Assembly (NCBI GenBank): GCA_015680685.1
Contig: MNCI01004926.1
Coordinates: 780,282-844,281, forward strand
Reading direction: 5' to 3'
DNA length: 64,000 nucleotides
Source of the DNA: Gnetum montanum
Taxonomy: Eukaryota; Streptophyta; Gnetopsida; Gnetales; Gnetaceae
Shown here: one piece after another, positions 1-10,686 of the stretch
Numbering within the stretch: the first letter of the stretch is position 1
Layout of the letters: each line of letters begins with the position of its first letter
Notes under the pieces: generated by a model
Seen by the model: only the letters and a program-made list of their open reading frames with translations
Databases searched by the model: none
What the model was told of the DNA's origin: nothing
Program-made: the position numbers and the translations under genes

Positions 1-150
1 CATTATCAATGTTGTTCCATGCACATGCATCATAGAAGGCTTGTANAACTCTTTCCTATGACACTCATTGGCCAAGAAAAAGTATGGTATGAATCGTTAA
101 AACCAAATTCAATATGATGTTGGCCAACAATGGTAGAACTCTTTAANTTT
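1..150 (+). pseudogene. Athila-like gag fragment
   Basis: This is a piece of a retrotransposon Gag (capsid) gene. It aligns base for base, with scattered changes, to 58770-58930 in element F: the shared stretch runs from a His-Asp-Ala-Cys region through LFPM, a GQEKVWY segment and the ARCW-like PTMVELF end. The fragment has internal stops and begins outside the window. Two ambiguous bases (45 and 147) lie in it. It stops abruptly near 150, where the same gag family continues in the opposite orientation, so it is a broken relic. Confidence 0.75.
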
Positions 151-154
151 GCGT

Positions 155-480
155 TAGGCTTGTAGTGGCCAGTAGGGGTTCATCGTCATCGAGTAAGTTA
201 TGCTATCATGCGTTGGGATGATGTTGCCTTCATTTATGTTTATAAGAAACCCCCACCTCAAATTATGTACTCCAATATTCATTTTCATATAATTCGTTGG
301 TTCTCTAATGAATTGCCTCACTAGATGTGGCATTATCGTAGTCTTGTAGGAGTGACATGGTTGTGAGATTGTGTGTGAATTTGTCTGTGACTTTTCGTAA
401 TTATTTCTTCCTAAAAGATATATCGTTAATTCCTATACAATGACCTTGTATGATATAACTAATCTAGATAACTAGCACTG
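155..480 (-). pseudogene. Athila-like gag 5' part and leader, inverted
   Basis: On the minus strand this matches the 5' leader and gag start of element F (58333-58650), including the acidic segment before the DDEPLLATKS motif. The distance from the primer binding site to the gag breakpoint is nearly the same in both copies. The segment is contiguous with the primer binding site and LTR at 481-1360, so it is the 5' end of a minus-strand element. It is joined head-on to a plus-strand gag fragment at about 150-160. Confidence 0.72.
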
Positions 481-498
481 TCCCTAGCAACGGTGCCA
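481..498 (-). other. tRNA-Asp-type primer binding site
   Basis: Read on the minus strand this is TGGCACCGTTGCTAGGGA, which differs from the plant tRNA-Asp 3'-end complement (TGGCGCCGTTGCCGGGGA) by three transitions. It lies one base inside the LTR end at 500, the normal place for reverse transcription priming. Confidence 0.8.
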
Positions 499-1240
499 AT
501 GATGAGTGGCAAGGTATCCCTACACTCAACCATACGAATATGAGCATTTCATGCATGATTTGGTCGAACTTTGCAAACAAAATAGTTGTGGTATCTAGAT
601 GGTTACTTGTAGATCATAGTTCACTATTTTCCCACCTGGACTAGTATTAGCTTTGTCACATATGGTTTAATCTAGAGTGAGGTGTATGATGGGTTCCTAC
701 ACTAATGCTACTCCTGGGTATGATGGGAAATAATATCAACTAAGCTAGGAAAGAGGATAAGAGAGAATCTAAACTAGCCTAAGTGTGATGAGCATCCGTT
801 CCTTAATCATCTGTACACATCTTGGACCTCATGCATGACTACCACTAGGATTACCAAGTGCATGGCCCAGGTACGCTACTGGGTTACCAAGTAGTCACAC
901 TTAAAAATTCTTGTGATTAAGTCGTACTCATTCCACGTTACTAGGAGATAAGGGTAGAGAGATATTAACTAAGAAAGCAATAATTAACAATAACAATTAA
1001 TAATTAAGCTAAGTGGATGTTGCAATGATGAAGTAATCTTGATCTTTATTGTCGATCATGTGCATGTCCAAGTACATCACACTTGAATAAGGATGCCACA
1101 CAATTACAATCATCACACTGCGGGCATGCACTGGGAGAAAAGTGTTGAGAGGAAAAACTGACAAAAAGTCCCTACCTTAGTACTAAAAAACTAAAACTAA
1201 AACTTCCAAAAAAAAAATTCCCTACCAAATCTATCTACCT

Positions 1241-1250
1241 CTTATTTATA
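1241..1250 (-). promoter_or_regulatory. LTR TATA box
   Basis: TATAAATAAG on the minus strand, at the same LTR position as the TATA boxes at 24366, 37257, 46872, 55044 and 57596. It probably set the start of retrotransposon transcription. Confidence 0.6.
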
Positions 1251-1258
1251 GATGAGGA

Positions 1259-1337
1259 GATAGGCTGCGATATCACGTACGCGATATCGCATCTAGGTTG
1301 TTATATTGCGTATGTGATATCATGGGTGTGATATCAT
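1259..1337. repeat. GATATC-rich cluster in LTR U3
   Basis: Several GATATC or one-base variants fall in about 80 bases, several in the longer palindromic form GCGATATCGC. The cluster lies directly upstream of the TATA box in the transcription direction of this LTR. Equivalent clusters occur in every other LTR of this family in the window. Confidence 0.8.
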
Positions 1338-1360
1338 AGCCAATAATTCATGACTCAACA

Positions 1361-1865
1361 CCAATCCTATTGTTACCTTGCATTCTACTGCTAAAAATCT
1401 AGAACATGAGGTTAGAACCTAGGTGAACACATCTATTTCTAGTTATACTTCTATTAAAACTCCTTTTTCCTAACCATATAAGCATTTTACAATTCAATTA
1501 CCATTGTCATTAGTCTATATAATCGTAATCTCCCCATTGCCAAATAGTGTTGTTGTTGGGCATCACTTGACACTGCACATAGGCGATGTTGTGGTGCTAC
1601 TTAGCCTCAACATGATGACGTTGGTAGCATAGTCAAAGCACACAGTTCCTATGGGGATGTTTGAGAGTGAGTACATGTTAGGACTGTTATTGACATTGGT
1701 ATTGACGGTAGTGTATGACCTACTACTGTCACTCATGGAGTTGATGTACTGCACAAGATCTGGGTGGCATGATGTGACATATATGGTGGTGTTGGAGATA
1801 CAAGAGGCCATGTACAAGTTATGTGAAAATTGAACATTTGAGGGTGTTGAGGCACTAAGTAAAAT
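1361..1865. other. No recognised gene
   Basis: About 500 bases between the Athila-like LTR and a chromovirus-type LTR. A minus-strand open frame of 126 codons covers 1563-1943, but it runs into the LTR, has no recognisable domain and is Ser/Thr/Asn-rich; I do not treat it as a gene. Confidence 0.5.
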
Positions 1866-2417
1866 TGTAATGTCCCCATTCCCAAATGGTGCTATTGCAT
1901 AATGAAGATGGTGCCTCTTCATAACAAGTGTTATCATTATCAAAATGAGACCCGAAATGAAATGGAATGTTGTAATAATAGATGTGTTTCTTAAGGTGAC
2001 CTTTGGGGGTTTGACCTAGGGCATTTATACCTAGGCATTAGAGGTCATATCATGATGGAGTTGTGTAGTCGATAAAGGCAAGTAATGGGTGTCGAGTGAA
2101 GTAGGAAATGAAGAGGACTAGCCCTTCCTTTTGGTATGTGATAGGCCTAATCATGGTGGCAATGCTTGATTGCCTCTAAGGGATAGTTGCCGAAGGAAGA
2201 AAACCCAAGGAATGCTCTCAGAGTGTAATCCTGATACACCATTCCACATCAATAAAGCATTCTTTTCTCCTTTCCTTCTATATTTTCCTTATTATTTTCA
2301 TAATGCATAATGTTAAATGTTACATATATTTGACATTTTGCATATTATCTTCTTATGCATAATATCTAACATAACGTATATTTGACATTTGCCATAACAT
2401 CTGGGAATGGGATGTCA
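1866..2417 (+). mobile_element. Chromovirus-family LTR 1
   Basis: This begins TGTAATGTCC and ends GGGAATGGGATGTCA, the same termini as the LTRs at 9427-9935 and 12276-12778 (minus). Shared landmarks include the GGTTTGACCTA segment, the TTGCCTCTAAGG segment and CAATAAAG before a TA-rich 3' part. It is somewhat longer than the other two (552 bases). It may be the 5' LTR of copy G1, but the flanking five bases do not match those of 9427-9935, and about 1.9 kb of other DNA separates it from the G1 leader. Confidence 0.75.
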
Positions 2418-3445
2418 AACTCCTATCATTACCATTAATTTTCATAACTTCCAACCTAATCCTTACGTTACTTTTATCATTCCTCTAAGTACTTTAACTT
2501 TTGTAACATTATTTCATCAAAATATTTGGAATCTAATCATTACTACCCATCACAACAACCAACTCCCTATTGATATCTCTGCATAACTCCATGCCCTTAT
2601 CCTACGAGTTCAAATGATTAAGGATAAGGCTAGGAAAGTAGTAACTAGAGAGAAAAAAATTTATAGCCTAACATTAATGAAATTTTAAATGAGCCTACTC
2701 ATCCAACTATTTCATTTGCAGTCTTGGAAAAAGTAGTTCAAAGTTATAACTTTACTAAATACAACACAGAAGGTAAAAATCATGTGGTTACCTTTCAGAA
2801 TGAGTATATGATATTCCAAAGCTATACTTCCATAATGCTATAAACATTCTCCAACTTCTTTATGGGTAAATTTTTTGATGGTATATGAATTTTGTCCATT
2901 CACTCTATTCTATCATTAGATAAGATTCTTATTTTATTTGTGTAGTGTTCAAACATAACATTACTTTAATTGGCATCTCTTTTTAAGTTTATCATCATGG
3001 AGCAAGATCCCACTGAATCGACCCCTAAATTCATCTAATGATGACTATTTAATATTGCTAATTTGGAAGAGCCTTTAATACACAAGAAAATTCTTAACAT
3101 TTTAAAATTAGCTCTTAATGGTTTTATTAAGGTTCATCTTATTTATTCTCATTCTCAATCTATTAATAATGCTATTACTAATACTAGAGAGATTGAAGAT
3201 ATTGTTACTCAAATGTGTGATCTTGAATGGATTGCATTTAAAAAAAATTTCAAAAATAAGGAGAAAGAAAATTTCAACATTGGTATAGTGGCTTCCACTT
3301 TAACTCTTCTTTCATATTTTCATCACATCAACACACATTCTATGAAACTCAAAATCAAATCACAAGAGAAAAAAATAAGGATAGCAAAAGAAGAATAGGT
3401 CTAAATTTTACAAATTACCTATGAAGAATTGCATTTTATGCATTT
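2418..3445. other. Unrecognised AT-rich segment with a 111-codon ORF
   Basis: No family was recognised here. The only notable open frame is on the plus strand at 3063-3398 (111 codons), Lys/Ile/Asn-rich and predicted mostly helical, with no motif I can name. It could be the eroded remains of a transposon protein, because it lies between an LTR and a LINE fragment, but nothing in the sequence proves coding. Confidence 0.35.
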
Positions 3446-3449
3446 AGTA

Positions 3450-3705
3450 TCTTTTCAAGCTATCTTATATGGTGCTGAATGTTGGGTAGTACAAAAGAGA
3501 CATGAACAATAAGTTAGTGTGGTAGAAATGAGAATGCTTAGAGCAATGCTAAATGTTAGTAGAAGAGATAAACTATACAACATAGATATTAAAGAAATAT
3601 TTGGGATGACTTCTATTTTAAATAATTTAAAATAATAGTAGCTTAGATTATTTAGGCATGTCTAAAGAAGATCAAACAACAAGCCCATAAAAAACATTGC
3701 TATAT
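3450..3705 (+). pseudogene. LINE reverse transcriptase C-terminal fragment
   Basis: One frame reads LYGAECWVVQKRHEQ, a stop, then SVVEMRMLRAML, NVSRRDKLYN and a DIKEIFGM segment, followed after stops by LRLFRHV. This is the conserved C-terminal part of plant non-LTR reverse transcriptases (AECW, EMRMLR, R-D, LRWFGHV-type motifs). Only this tail remains. LINEs are commonly truncated at the 5' end, but here decay and later insertions may also have removed sequence. At least five in-frame stops make it non-functional. Confidence 0.8.
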
Positions 3706-3729
3706 TAAAGTTCTAAGAAAGCCATTGAA

Positions 3730-3975
3730 GGAAAGATGTCTACTTAGTTTTATACCCTTTGAGTTACCAAAACCTCCTTAAAATTTGTGCAATAGCTATT
3801 AAATGACTAGTTTAGATGTCTACTTTGAGGTTAAGACATTTGACTATAGCTAGCCTCAATGCAAGAGAGATGTCTACTTAAAAATGTAGATGTCTATAGT
3901 AAGGCATCTACCTATAGACGTCGATTCTTTAGGTTAGATGTCTACTATTTTTCATAGACATCTACTCCAGTTTTG
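3730..3975. repeat. Cluster of TAGATGTCTAC motifs in both orientations
   Basis: About eight copies of AGATGTCTA(C/T) or its inverse TAGACATCTAC, including a TAGACGTCGA variant, occur in 245 bases, several of them paired as inverted repeats. The surrounding sequence is not recognised. The arrangement resembles the motif clusters seen in the Athila-like LTRs but uses another word. Confidence 0.6.
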
Positions 3976-4362
3976 AAACTTTAAGATCTGGAGCATTCAT
4001 TGGTCATTTTAACATATTGATAGTCTTCAAAACGTCTTTTTTTGGCTCATAGATTTTGTTTCCATCCATGTTCTCATCTTTTCCACTTTAGTTTTCCTTA
4101 CATTATTGTAGCTCTCATTCTAGAAGTCTTGGATCTTTGAGCTTATATGCTAAAGTCTTGGATTTCCATGTAAATTCCTTACACATTCTACTCTTTTATG
4201 ATCCTACAAGACTTCAATCACACATACACATTCCACATTCTCCATTTTCTCTATGGTTTTGACATATCAAAAGATCAAACATAGTTTAAATTAAAAACAT
4301 GCAAAAAGAATTTAGAAAAAAAATTAGGTGACTTTGTAGTAACAAGGATAAAAATTTCATAA
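3976..4362. other. No recognised gene
   Basis: AT-rich DNA without coding signature. Its last 30 bases are similar to the corresponding positions of chromovirus copy G2 (17140-17170, minus), so it probably includes the start of the shared chromovirus leader. Confidence 0.4.
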
Positions 4363-4417
4363 TTAAGTGCACTTGTCCTGGAGTAGTACTGGGATGGGTG
4401 ACCTCTTGGAATGTCTT
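4363..4417 (+). other. 5S rRNA-like segment in chromovirus leader
   Basis: This matches the 3' half of plant 5S rRNA, including the region of its internal promoter: TTAAG, then TGC-CTTG, GAGTAGTACT, GGATGGGTGACC and TCTTGG. The GGATGGGTGACCTC word is identical to the 5S C-box region and its order and spacing with the upstream box are kept. The same segment lies at the same place in copy G2 (17084-17139). The first half of 5S rRNA is not evident, so this is not a full 5S gene. Confidence 0.72.
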
Positions 4418-4768
4418 GAAAATTGTTTTATTTTTTTTACAAACTTAAAACTGCCATAATTTTTTATTTTAGAGTCCATCTTCAACCAAACAAAAATTGA
4501 TTCCAATAAATTTGAACCTTTCGAACACCATGGAATGGTTAGATTAGGCTTTTGGATAATGGAAAATTAGTTTTAATCCATCATTTAGGGTTCCAAAACA
4601 AGTTAGGATTCTGTGGTTAGGTAGAAGTTCATGATAGTTTTAACCTTTCTTGAAACCAAGTAACTATCTTGAGACCCATAAAGAGGGCCATAGAGTCCAA
4701 GGATTACCAACACACCTAATTTCTTCAACTTACTAATGTCTAGAACCTAAAGAGTACATTGGAGAGCA

Positions 4769-5850
4769 ATGAAGACTTGAGTTAATGATGGGATGAATGC
4801 CCTTGATGATCAAATTAAAGAATTCAAGGGTATTCAAGAGGAACTTCATTAGTTAAATTAAGGGTTTGGGATGAAGATGCAAAACATGTTTGAAGAAATT
4901 AGGAAATTGTTCAAAAGCTCAAAAGGAAAATGGCTGAAAGTGCAAGAAAAGATGGATTTCTTTATAGATTCCATCAAGGATTTAACTGACCATCTCACCC
5001 AACCTCAAAATCCCAGCCACCTTCCACCTAGGGACCAATGGTAAGATCAATCTTCATATTATAAAGATCAAAATCAAGATTAACTTCCCCATATGGTTTT
5101 TCATAGAAACTAATCCCCACATGTTGGACACCAAGGTGCTGATATTCTTTCATTAGATCATAGAATAGAAACTGAGGGTGAGGGATATTAGAATAGACAT
5201 CATGCACCAAGAGAATCACTAACATAAGTTCATGCCAAAAAGGTAAAATTATATTACTATGATGGATCCCCTGGATCTAGTGCCAAGGAAAAATATTGAC
5301 TTGATACAATGAGAAATTACTTTGATATGTTGAATTTGTCAAGCTAAGAACATTTAGGAGTCATCTCCTTGTACTTACGAGGACTTGTGGTAACATGGTG
5401 GAATGGATTGAGATCTCAAGGTTTCACTACAAATTGGCTCAACTTCTATTGATATTTTGAACAAAAATTTGAATCATATTCCTTCCTCAAAGACTATAAA
5501 ATGATATTTGATTCCTTAAGATTAGGAAGACAACTTGTAGAAGATTACTACAAGGAATTCTATGATCTTTTTCGGTATGTAAGACACTAGGATGAGGGAG
5601 AATTAGCTTTAAAGTTAACTAGTGAACTACATGCACAATTGCATCCCCAGACATGAGCACATAATCCTCAAATAGTTGATGATGCCTATAGAATTGCTAA
5701 GGACTACAAAGAATCAAGTATGAACTACCCTTTGAGAAGAAATGGTAGAAGAAAAACTAACCAAGAGAGCTCGATCAGGATGTTTTGCTTATGGTGAAGA
5801 TCATTTCCAATGAGATTGTCCAAAATTATGAGCAAAGGTACAAAGAACCA
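4769..5850 (+). pseudogene. Chromovirus G1 gag
   Basis: Decayed capsid/nucleocapsid gene. The N-terminal part is a predicted coiled coil (about 4790-4980, MNALDDQIKEF and QNMFEEIRKLF segments). The capsid domain (5260-5720) has the LRGLVVTWWNGLRSQG and DYYKEFYDL-type motifs and matches copy G2. A zinc knuckle near 5775-5825 reads CFAYGEDHFQ, stop, DC, so its second Cys is Tyr. Stops and frameshifts throughout rule out function. The start is inferred from the G2 match, not from a clean ATG context. Confidence 0.8.
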
Positions 5851-5959
5851 ATTAAACCAAGAATAAAAAAATCAACCAAATGAAAAATCCAAAATACCAC
5901 CATAGCTGTGAAGAAGATTTTAGCATCATCTAAGTTAGGTTTGTAGAAATTTTAATTTG

Positions 5960-6600
5960 CTTTATAAATTTTTGAGGGTTCAATTAAAGGTAAAAAAATT
6001 AAATTTGTGATTGATAGTAGTGCCAGCGATAAATTTATTTCCATAAATTTAATTAAGCTATTGAAATTAAGTTTACCTTTCAAGAAAGTTGTTTAGATAG
6101 AATTTATAGATGGAATGACCATTAGCAAGCATACCAGGTATGGAGAAATTACCTTTACTTTGTAAGACATGCCTTTCATTGATGAATTCTTTGAATTTGA
6201 AGTAGGTGATGTTCATGCAACCTTAGAAATGCCTTTTCTATAAAAAATTGGTGTTACTACCTACTTTGGAACATGTATTTTAAAAGTGCCAACCACTGAT
6301 GGAGTTAGGGTTCTAAGGGGGGTAGGGACAACAAAGCAAATCCATATGATAATAATTAAAAAAGCTAATAGATTAGTCAAAAGGGATGCCACAATGTTGG
6401 TTGTCAAAGTAACACAACCTTAGAAATCTTCATGTATTGAAATTCCAAAAGAACTTGAGAAATATAAAGACATAGTATTTGGTAAAACTAGGAAATTACC
6501 TTCAAAAAGAACTATTAAACATGCTATTGATATTTTTCCTAGCACACAACCAATTTCAAAATCTCCTTATAGATTTTTCACTTCTAAATTAAGAGAATTA
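5960..6600 (+). pseudogene. Chromovirus G1 protease and linker
   Basis: Aspartic protease of the pol polyprotein. The active-site region reads FVIDSSASDKFIS, so the catalytic Asp and Ser remain but the Gly of the D-S/T-G motif is Ser. Downstream come the ITFTL, MPFIDEFFEFEVGD and GVTTYFGT segments and then the linker to reverse transcriptase, all matching G2. Several stops are present. Confidence 0.75.
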
Positions 6601-7285
6601 AAAGTACAATTAGATCAATTGTTGGAAGAAGGAAATATTTAACCTAGTGTATCACCTTGGGGTGCACTAGTCTTATTTGTTAAGAAAAAGATGGTATGTT
6701 GAGATTATGCATTGATTATAGGGCATTGAATAAAGTGATGATTATAAAAAAATTATCCCTTACCTAGGATCAATGGCTTGTTTGATCAACTTATGGGCAC
6801 ATGTTATTTTTCAAAGATTGATTTAAAAGTAGGTTACCACCAAATAAGGACTAAATAAAAAGACATTGAGAAAATTGCATTTAGAACTAGGTATGGATTA
6901 TATGAATTTTTATTGATGCCATTTGGATTAACTAACACACTTGCAACATTCATGGCATTAAATAATAATATCTTTCATGAATTTCTTGATCAATTTGTTA
7001 TAGTATTTATGGATGATATACTTGTTTACTCTAGGTCAAGAGAAGAACATGTTAAACAGTTAAAAATTATAATGGAAGTCCTTAAATAACATTAGTTGAA
7101 AGAAAAATTAAGTAAATGTGAATTGTTCAAAGAAGAAGTTTCATACTTGAACCATATAGTTTCTAAAAAAGGATTACAAGTAGATCTAGCAAAAGTTAGT
7201 GTAGTACGAGATTGGCTAGAACTAAAAGATGCTATAGTACTTCATAGTTTCTTGGGCTTAATAGGTTTTTATCAATGATTTATTA
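6600..7285 (+). pseudogene. Chromovirus G1 reverse transcriptase
   Basis: RNA-directed DNA polymerase of a Ty3/gypsy element. Visible in order: SPWGA, KKKDG with a frameshift, [22 protein letters not shown] (motif A Asp kept), GFGL-type N-A-P-ATF region, [10 protein letters not shown] (motif C, 7009-7040) and the thumb/connection start SYLNHIVSKKG. The polymerase active-site residues survive, but at least three frameshifts and several stops interrupt the frame. Confidence 0.85.
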
Positions 7286-7795
7286 AAGATTATGCTACCT
7301 TGGTAGCCCCCTTGACTGACCTTTTTTGGGAAAAATGTGTGTTTAAGTTTGATGAAAAATGTAGGAAATCTTTCCTCAGATTAAAGATGATACTCCCAAT
7401 AGCACATATTTTGAGAATTCTAGATAAAGAAATACCATTTGAAGTATCTACGGATGCATGTGGAATATGAATAAGTGTAGTTCTTTCTCAGGAAGATAAG
7501 GTGGTATGATATGAATCTTGTAAATTGTGAGGAGATGAGGTAAGTTACTAAACCTATGATTTAGAATTATTGGCAATTATTCATGCTTTGAAAGTTTGGA
7601 GGCACTATATTTGTGAAAAAAAGTTTGTGCTAAAAATAGATCATAAAAGTTTAGAATACTTGTAGAGAAAATCCATTTTGAACACTCAACAATGAAGATG
7701 GGTATATTTATTGGCTGAATATGATTTTGAGATTAAATATATTCCTAGAAAACAAAATGTAGTAGTTGATTCCCTTAGTTGAATGTGGAACCTAA
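7286..7795 (+). pseudogene. Chromovirus G1 RNase H
   Basis: RNase H domain, which degrades RNA in RNA/DNA hybrids during reverse transcription. Motifs in one frame are STDACG, YDLELLAIIHALKVWRHY, LKIDHKSLEYL and YIPRKQNVVVDSLS, the usual D-E-D-D pattern of Ty3/gypsy elements. About six in-frame stops are present. It follows reverse transcriptase directly, as expected. Confidence 0.8.
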
Positions 7796-9066
7796 TGATC
7801 GATGTGGTGACAATCCCTATGGAAGAAGAAATTAATGAACAGATAAAAGAAGACCCTTACTTCAAGAATATCTTAACCAATATTTCTTTGACCCTCATTA
7901 TCAACTTGTCCTTTATGGTTTATTGATGAAGGGACAAAGAGTGTGCATTCTAGAAAGAAATTGGAGACTTAGACTATTGTGTGAAGCCCATGAAGTACCA
8001 TATGCAAGACACCTAGGTTATATTAAGACTTATATGATCATATGAAAATCTTATTTTTGTTCTAGAATGAAGAATGATGTATCCTCATACATTAAAAATT
8101 ACCTAAACTGCCAAAGCATAAAAGCCAAATAAAAGAAACCAAGTGGATTACTATAGCCTTTGGAGGTCCCAACCTAGAAATGGAAAGATGTTACTATGGA
8201 TTTCATTGTGGGATTGCTAATAACCAAAAATGGAAATGACTTGATCTTGGTAGTGGTTGATCACCTATCAAAGATGTCACATTTTATAGCTTTGAAATAT
8301 ACAAACATAGCCAAAGAAGTAGCCAAAAAATTCATACTAGAAGTATTTCGGTTACAGGATGTCCTAGATCTATCACTTCAAATCAAGATCCCAAGTTTAT
8401 ATTTGAATTTTGGTAAAATTTCTATAAAGAAATTAAAACCTAGCTGAAGTTCAACAAAACTTACCACCCAAAAACATATGGGCAAATAGAACGTGTGAAT
8501 AGAATATATGAAGATATTCTATGAAGCTATGTTGGGAGTAGACAAAAAACATGGGAAAATTACTTACACTTAGTAGAATTTTCATATAACAACAATTATC
8601 AAGGTTCCATACATCAAACACCATTTGAAGTAGTATATGGACGTAATTGCCATACACCACTAACTTGGGTAGATCCAACCTTAGGAATGGAAGGGAAGGA
8701 AGAAGAAATTAAAGTAATGAAAAATATTATGATAAGAGTTAAACAATTTTTATAGGCTACCCAAGACAAATATAAGGGATATGTAGACCAACATTGACTT
8801 AAGAAAGAATTCCAAGCAAGATATCAAGTACTACTAAGAGTAAAACCCACCAAAATTTTTCTTAAACTTAGAAAATATACTAAATTGGCACCAAGATATT
8901 GTGAATCATTTGAAATTTCTAAAAGAATTGATGAAGTAGTATATTTATTAAACCTTTTAAAAAACCTTAAGAATTCACCTAGTTTTCCATGTAAGTTTAT
9001 TAAAGAAATTTCATGAAAAGGATGTATCATATGTACTAGATTGGAACACATTGCCCTTGAGATCCA
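7796..9066 (+). pseudogene. Chromovirus G1 integrase
   Basis: Integrase inserts the DNA copy into the host genome. Visible are the H-H part of the zinc finger (HEVPYARHLGYI), the core with TMDFIVGLLI (first Asp kept), SNQDPKF (second catalytic Asp replaced by Asn), and GQIERVNRI (Glu kept), then YNNNYQGSIHQTPFEVVYGR and a GPF/Y-type C-terminal region around 8820-8990. Frameshifts fall near 7880, 8350 and 8450. One catalytic residue is lost, so it would be inactive even without the stops. Confidence 0.82.
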
Positions 9067-9111
9067 ATGCCAACTTCAAGGTCAAAGCAATTACAATTAA
9101 GAACAACCAAA

Positions 9112-9244
9112 CCAAGAAGCTTCAAAATAAAACTATTAGTGAAGTACTCATCTAATGGTCAAATTGTGATCATAAAACTTGGGAAAACAAGGAGTTTATT
9201 CTCAACACTTACCTCCAACTTTTTGATCATCATGTTATTGAATG
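9112..9244 (+). pseudogene. Chromodomain at integrase C-terminus (G1)
   Basis: One frame reads KKLQNKTISEVLI, stop, WSNCDHKTWENKEFIL and NTYLQLF, ending at a TGA. The order VL(V/I)-W-S-D-TWE-EF-YP-LF is the plant chromovirus chromodomain, which in active relatives tethers integrase to marked chromatin. A single in-frame stop replaces the residue before the first conserved Trp. Its position, directly upstream of the polypurine tract and LTR, is typical of chromoviruses. Confidence 0.72.
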
Positions 9245-9414
9245 ATAAATTATACTTATTAGTAAGGTAATAAATTATATTTATAATTTTTGATCTTTTG
9301 TTTGTATAGATGATAATGAGGATAATAATGAAGCTACAATTGAGAAGCATAATGAAGAAGTGGTAGTTGAGTAGCTAGATATAGAGAAAGTGCACAAGGA
9401 TGAGCTGGATGCTT

Positions 9415-9426
9415 AAGGGGGTAGAT
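9415..9426 (+). other. Polypurine tract of G1
   Basis: AAGGGGGTAGAT directly before the LTR start TGTAATG; plus-strand DNA synthesis is primed at such tracts. G2 has the related AGGAGGGTACAT at the same place. Confidence 0.75.
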
Positions 9427-9935
9427 TGTAATGTCTTGTCCCTTATTAAGGGTGGAACTATATTATAACAATGTAATTAACCTTTGAATGAAGGGGTGCC
9501 TCATTATGAGAAGTTACAATTTTTCATGTACTCCTCAGGAATGGATTTGACCTATGCCATTTAAGGTTGGGTTTAGACATTATGCCATCATGAAGTTGTG
9601 GAGGCTAGATTGGCAAGTAACAAGAGCTAGGTGAAGTGGAACAAGAAGGGACTAGTCACCCCTTCAACTAGATAGCCTAATAGTGGTGGTAGTGCTAGAT
9701 TATCTCTAAGGATTAAGTGGCATGGGAAGATAACCTAGAGGGTGTTACAGTATACCACTCTTATTAATAAATTTTTTCCTCTATTTTTCCTTCTTGTTAA
9801 ATTCTGTGTACTAGTGATTTATCAAGTTATTTATTTATCAAGTTATTTCATGATATCTCCATTACAATGCTCTCAAATGAGGTGAATTAAGCAATGAAAA
9901 ATCATGCTTTAACAACATCTGGGAATGGGATGTCA
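9427..9935 (+). mobile_element. Chromovirus G1 3' LTR
   Basis: 509 bases with termini TGTAATG and GATGTCA, preceded by a polypurine tract. It shares ordered sequence blocks with 1866-2417 and with the inverted LTR at 12276-12778. A C-rich downstream segment and the GTTACAGTATACCACT...TTAATAAAT area probably hold the polyadenylation region. Confidence 0.85.
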
Positions 9936-10686
9936 AATTAAGCCTTTGATGATCATGTTAGCATGGAATTTCTTTCATGAGGGTCAGCAATCAAGAGTCA
10001 TTTCCTTTAGTGAAGATAAATTTGTAAACCTATATTATGCCATAAGATGAAGACTTTAAGATCTCTTGTTAGTATCATCTTCACTAAACATTGTGAGATA
10101 AATAAAAATGATTCCTTTGGCAATAAAAGGCTTATTGAAAAATAAAATTACTTGTATAATATGTGCTAAAACAAGGATTTTAGGCATAAAATAGCATAAT
10201 ATGTGCTAAAATAAGGATATACAAATATGTCTCAATATGATGTATACTTGTAGAACTTTACCTTTGAGACACTTTTAACTTATATTAGTCACTTTCTATC
10301 TACACCTCAACATCTTAGGATATTAGGTGTATATATCTTTTATTAATCAAGAAATTTAAGTAGCATCCATTCACTAAATTTTATATTTAAAGCCTAATTT
10401 AATCTATATTTATTCTGGCAAGCAAAGTAATGGAGACTTACCTTTACTTACCTTGTTGTTGTCTAATAGGAGCATGACTAATGGAGTTTGAGATGAGGTT
10501 TTCCATCATAAAGTACATCCTTACCATGCAACTTTCTATTTATTTTATTAGAACTTATGTATGTATCATCAAACTCATGTGGGATTCCTTCTTTATCATG
10601 TTCATGTTCTTCAAGGTGGAAGGACTAATAATTTCTAGTAGTTATCAATATTGATTCCTTAATTTTTTAAAGGTTGTTCCACCTTC
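9936..10686. other. No recognised gene; possible copia remnant
   Basis: AT-rich. The right part (10380-10686, minus strand) may be the downstream continuation of the copia gag-pol, but no protease or integrase motif could be confirmed. Confidence 0.4.

Larger units (their letters stand above)
500..1360 (-). mobile_element. Athila-like LTR (5' LTR of a minus element)
   Basis: The left edge TGATGAGTGGC abuts a primer binding site, as in the other Athila-like LTRs at 46150, 54330 and 36533. The interior shares their ordered landmarks: a conserved first 100 bases, a polyadenylation-like AATAAAG area, a TATA box on the minus strand (1241-1250) and a GATATC-rich cluster (about 1259-1337). The right edge is degraded: either TTCATGA at 1353 or CTCAACA at 1360 could be the mutated terminus. 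No partner LTR is in the window. Confidence 0.75.

Noticed and set aside
1563-1943. 126-codon minus-strand open frame
   Set aside because: It extends into a chromovirus-type LTR, has no domain and is Ser/Thr-rich; probably chance.
1866-9935. Reading 1866-2417 and 9427-9935 as the two LTRs of one complete chromovirus
   Set aside because: Flanking five bases differ (AAAAT versus AATTA), and about 1.9 kb of foreign DNA, including a LINE piece, lies between the first LTR and the leader. Possible but not proven.
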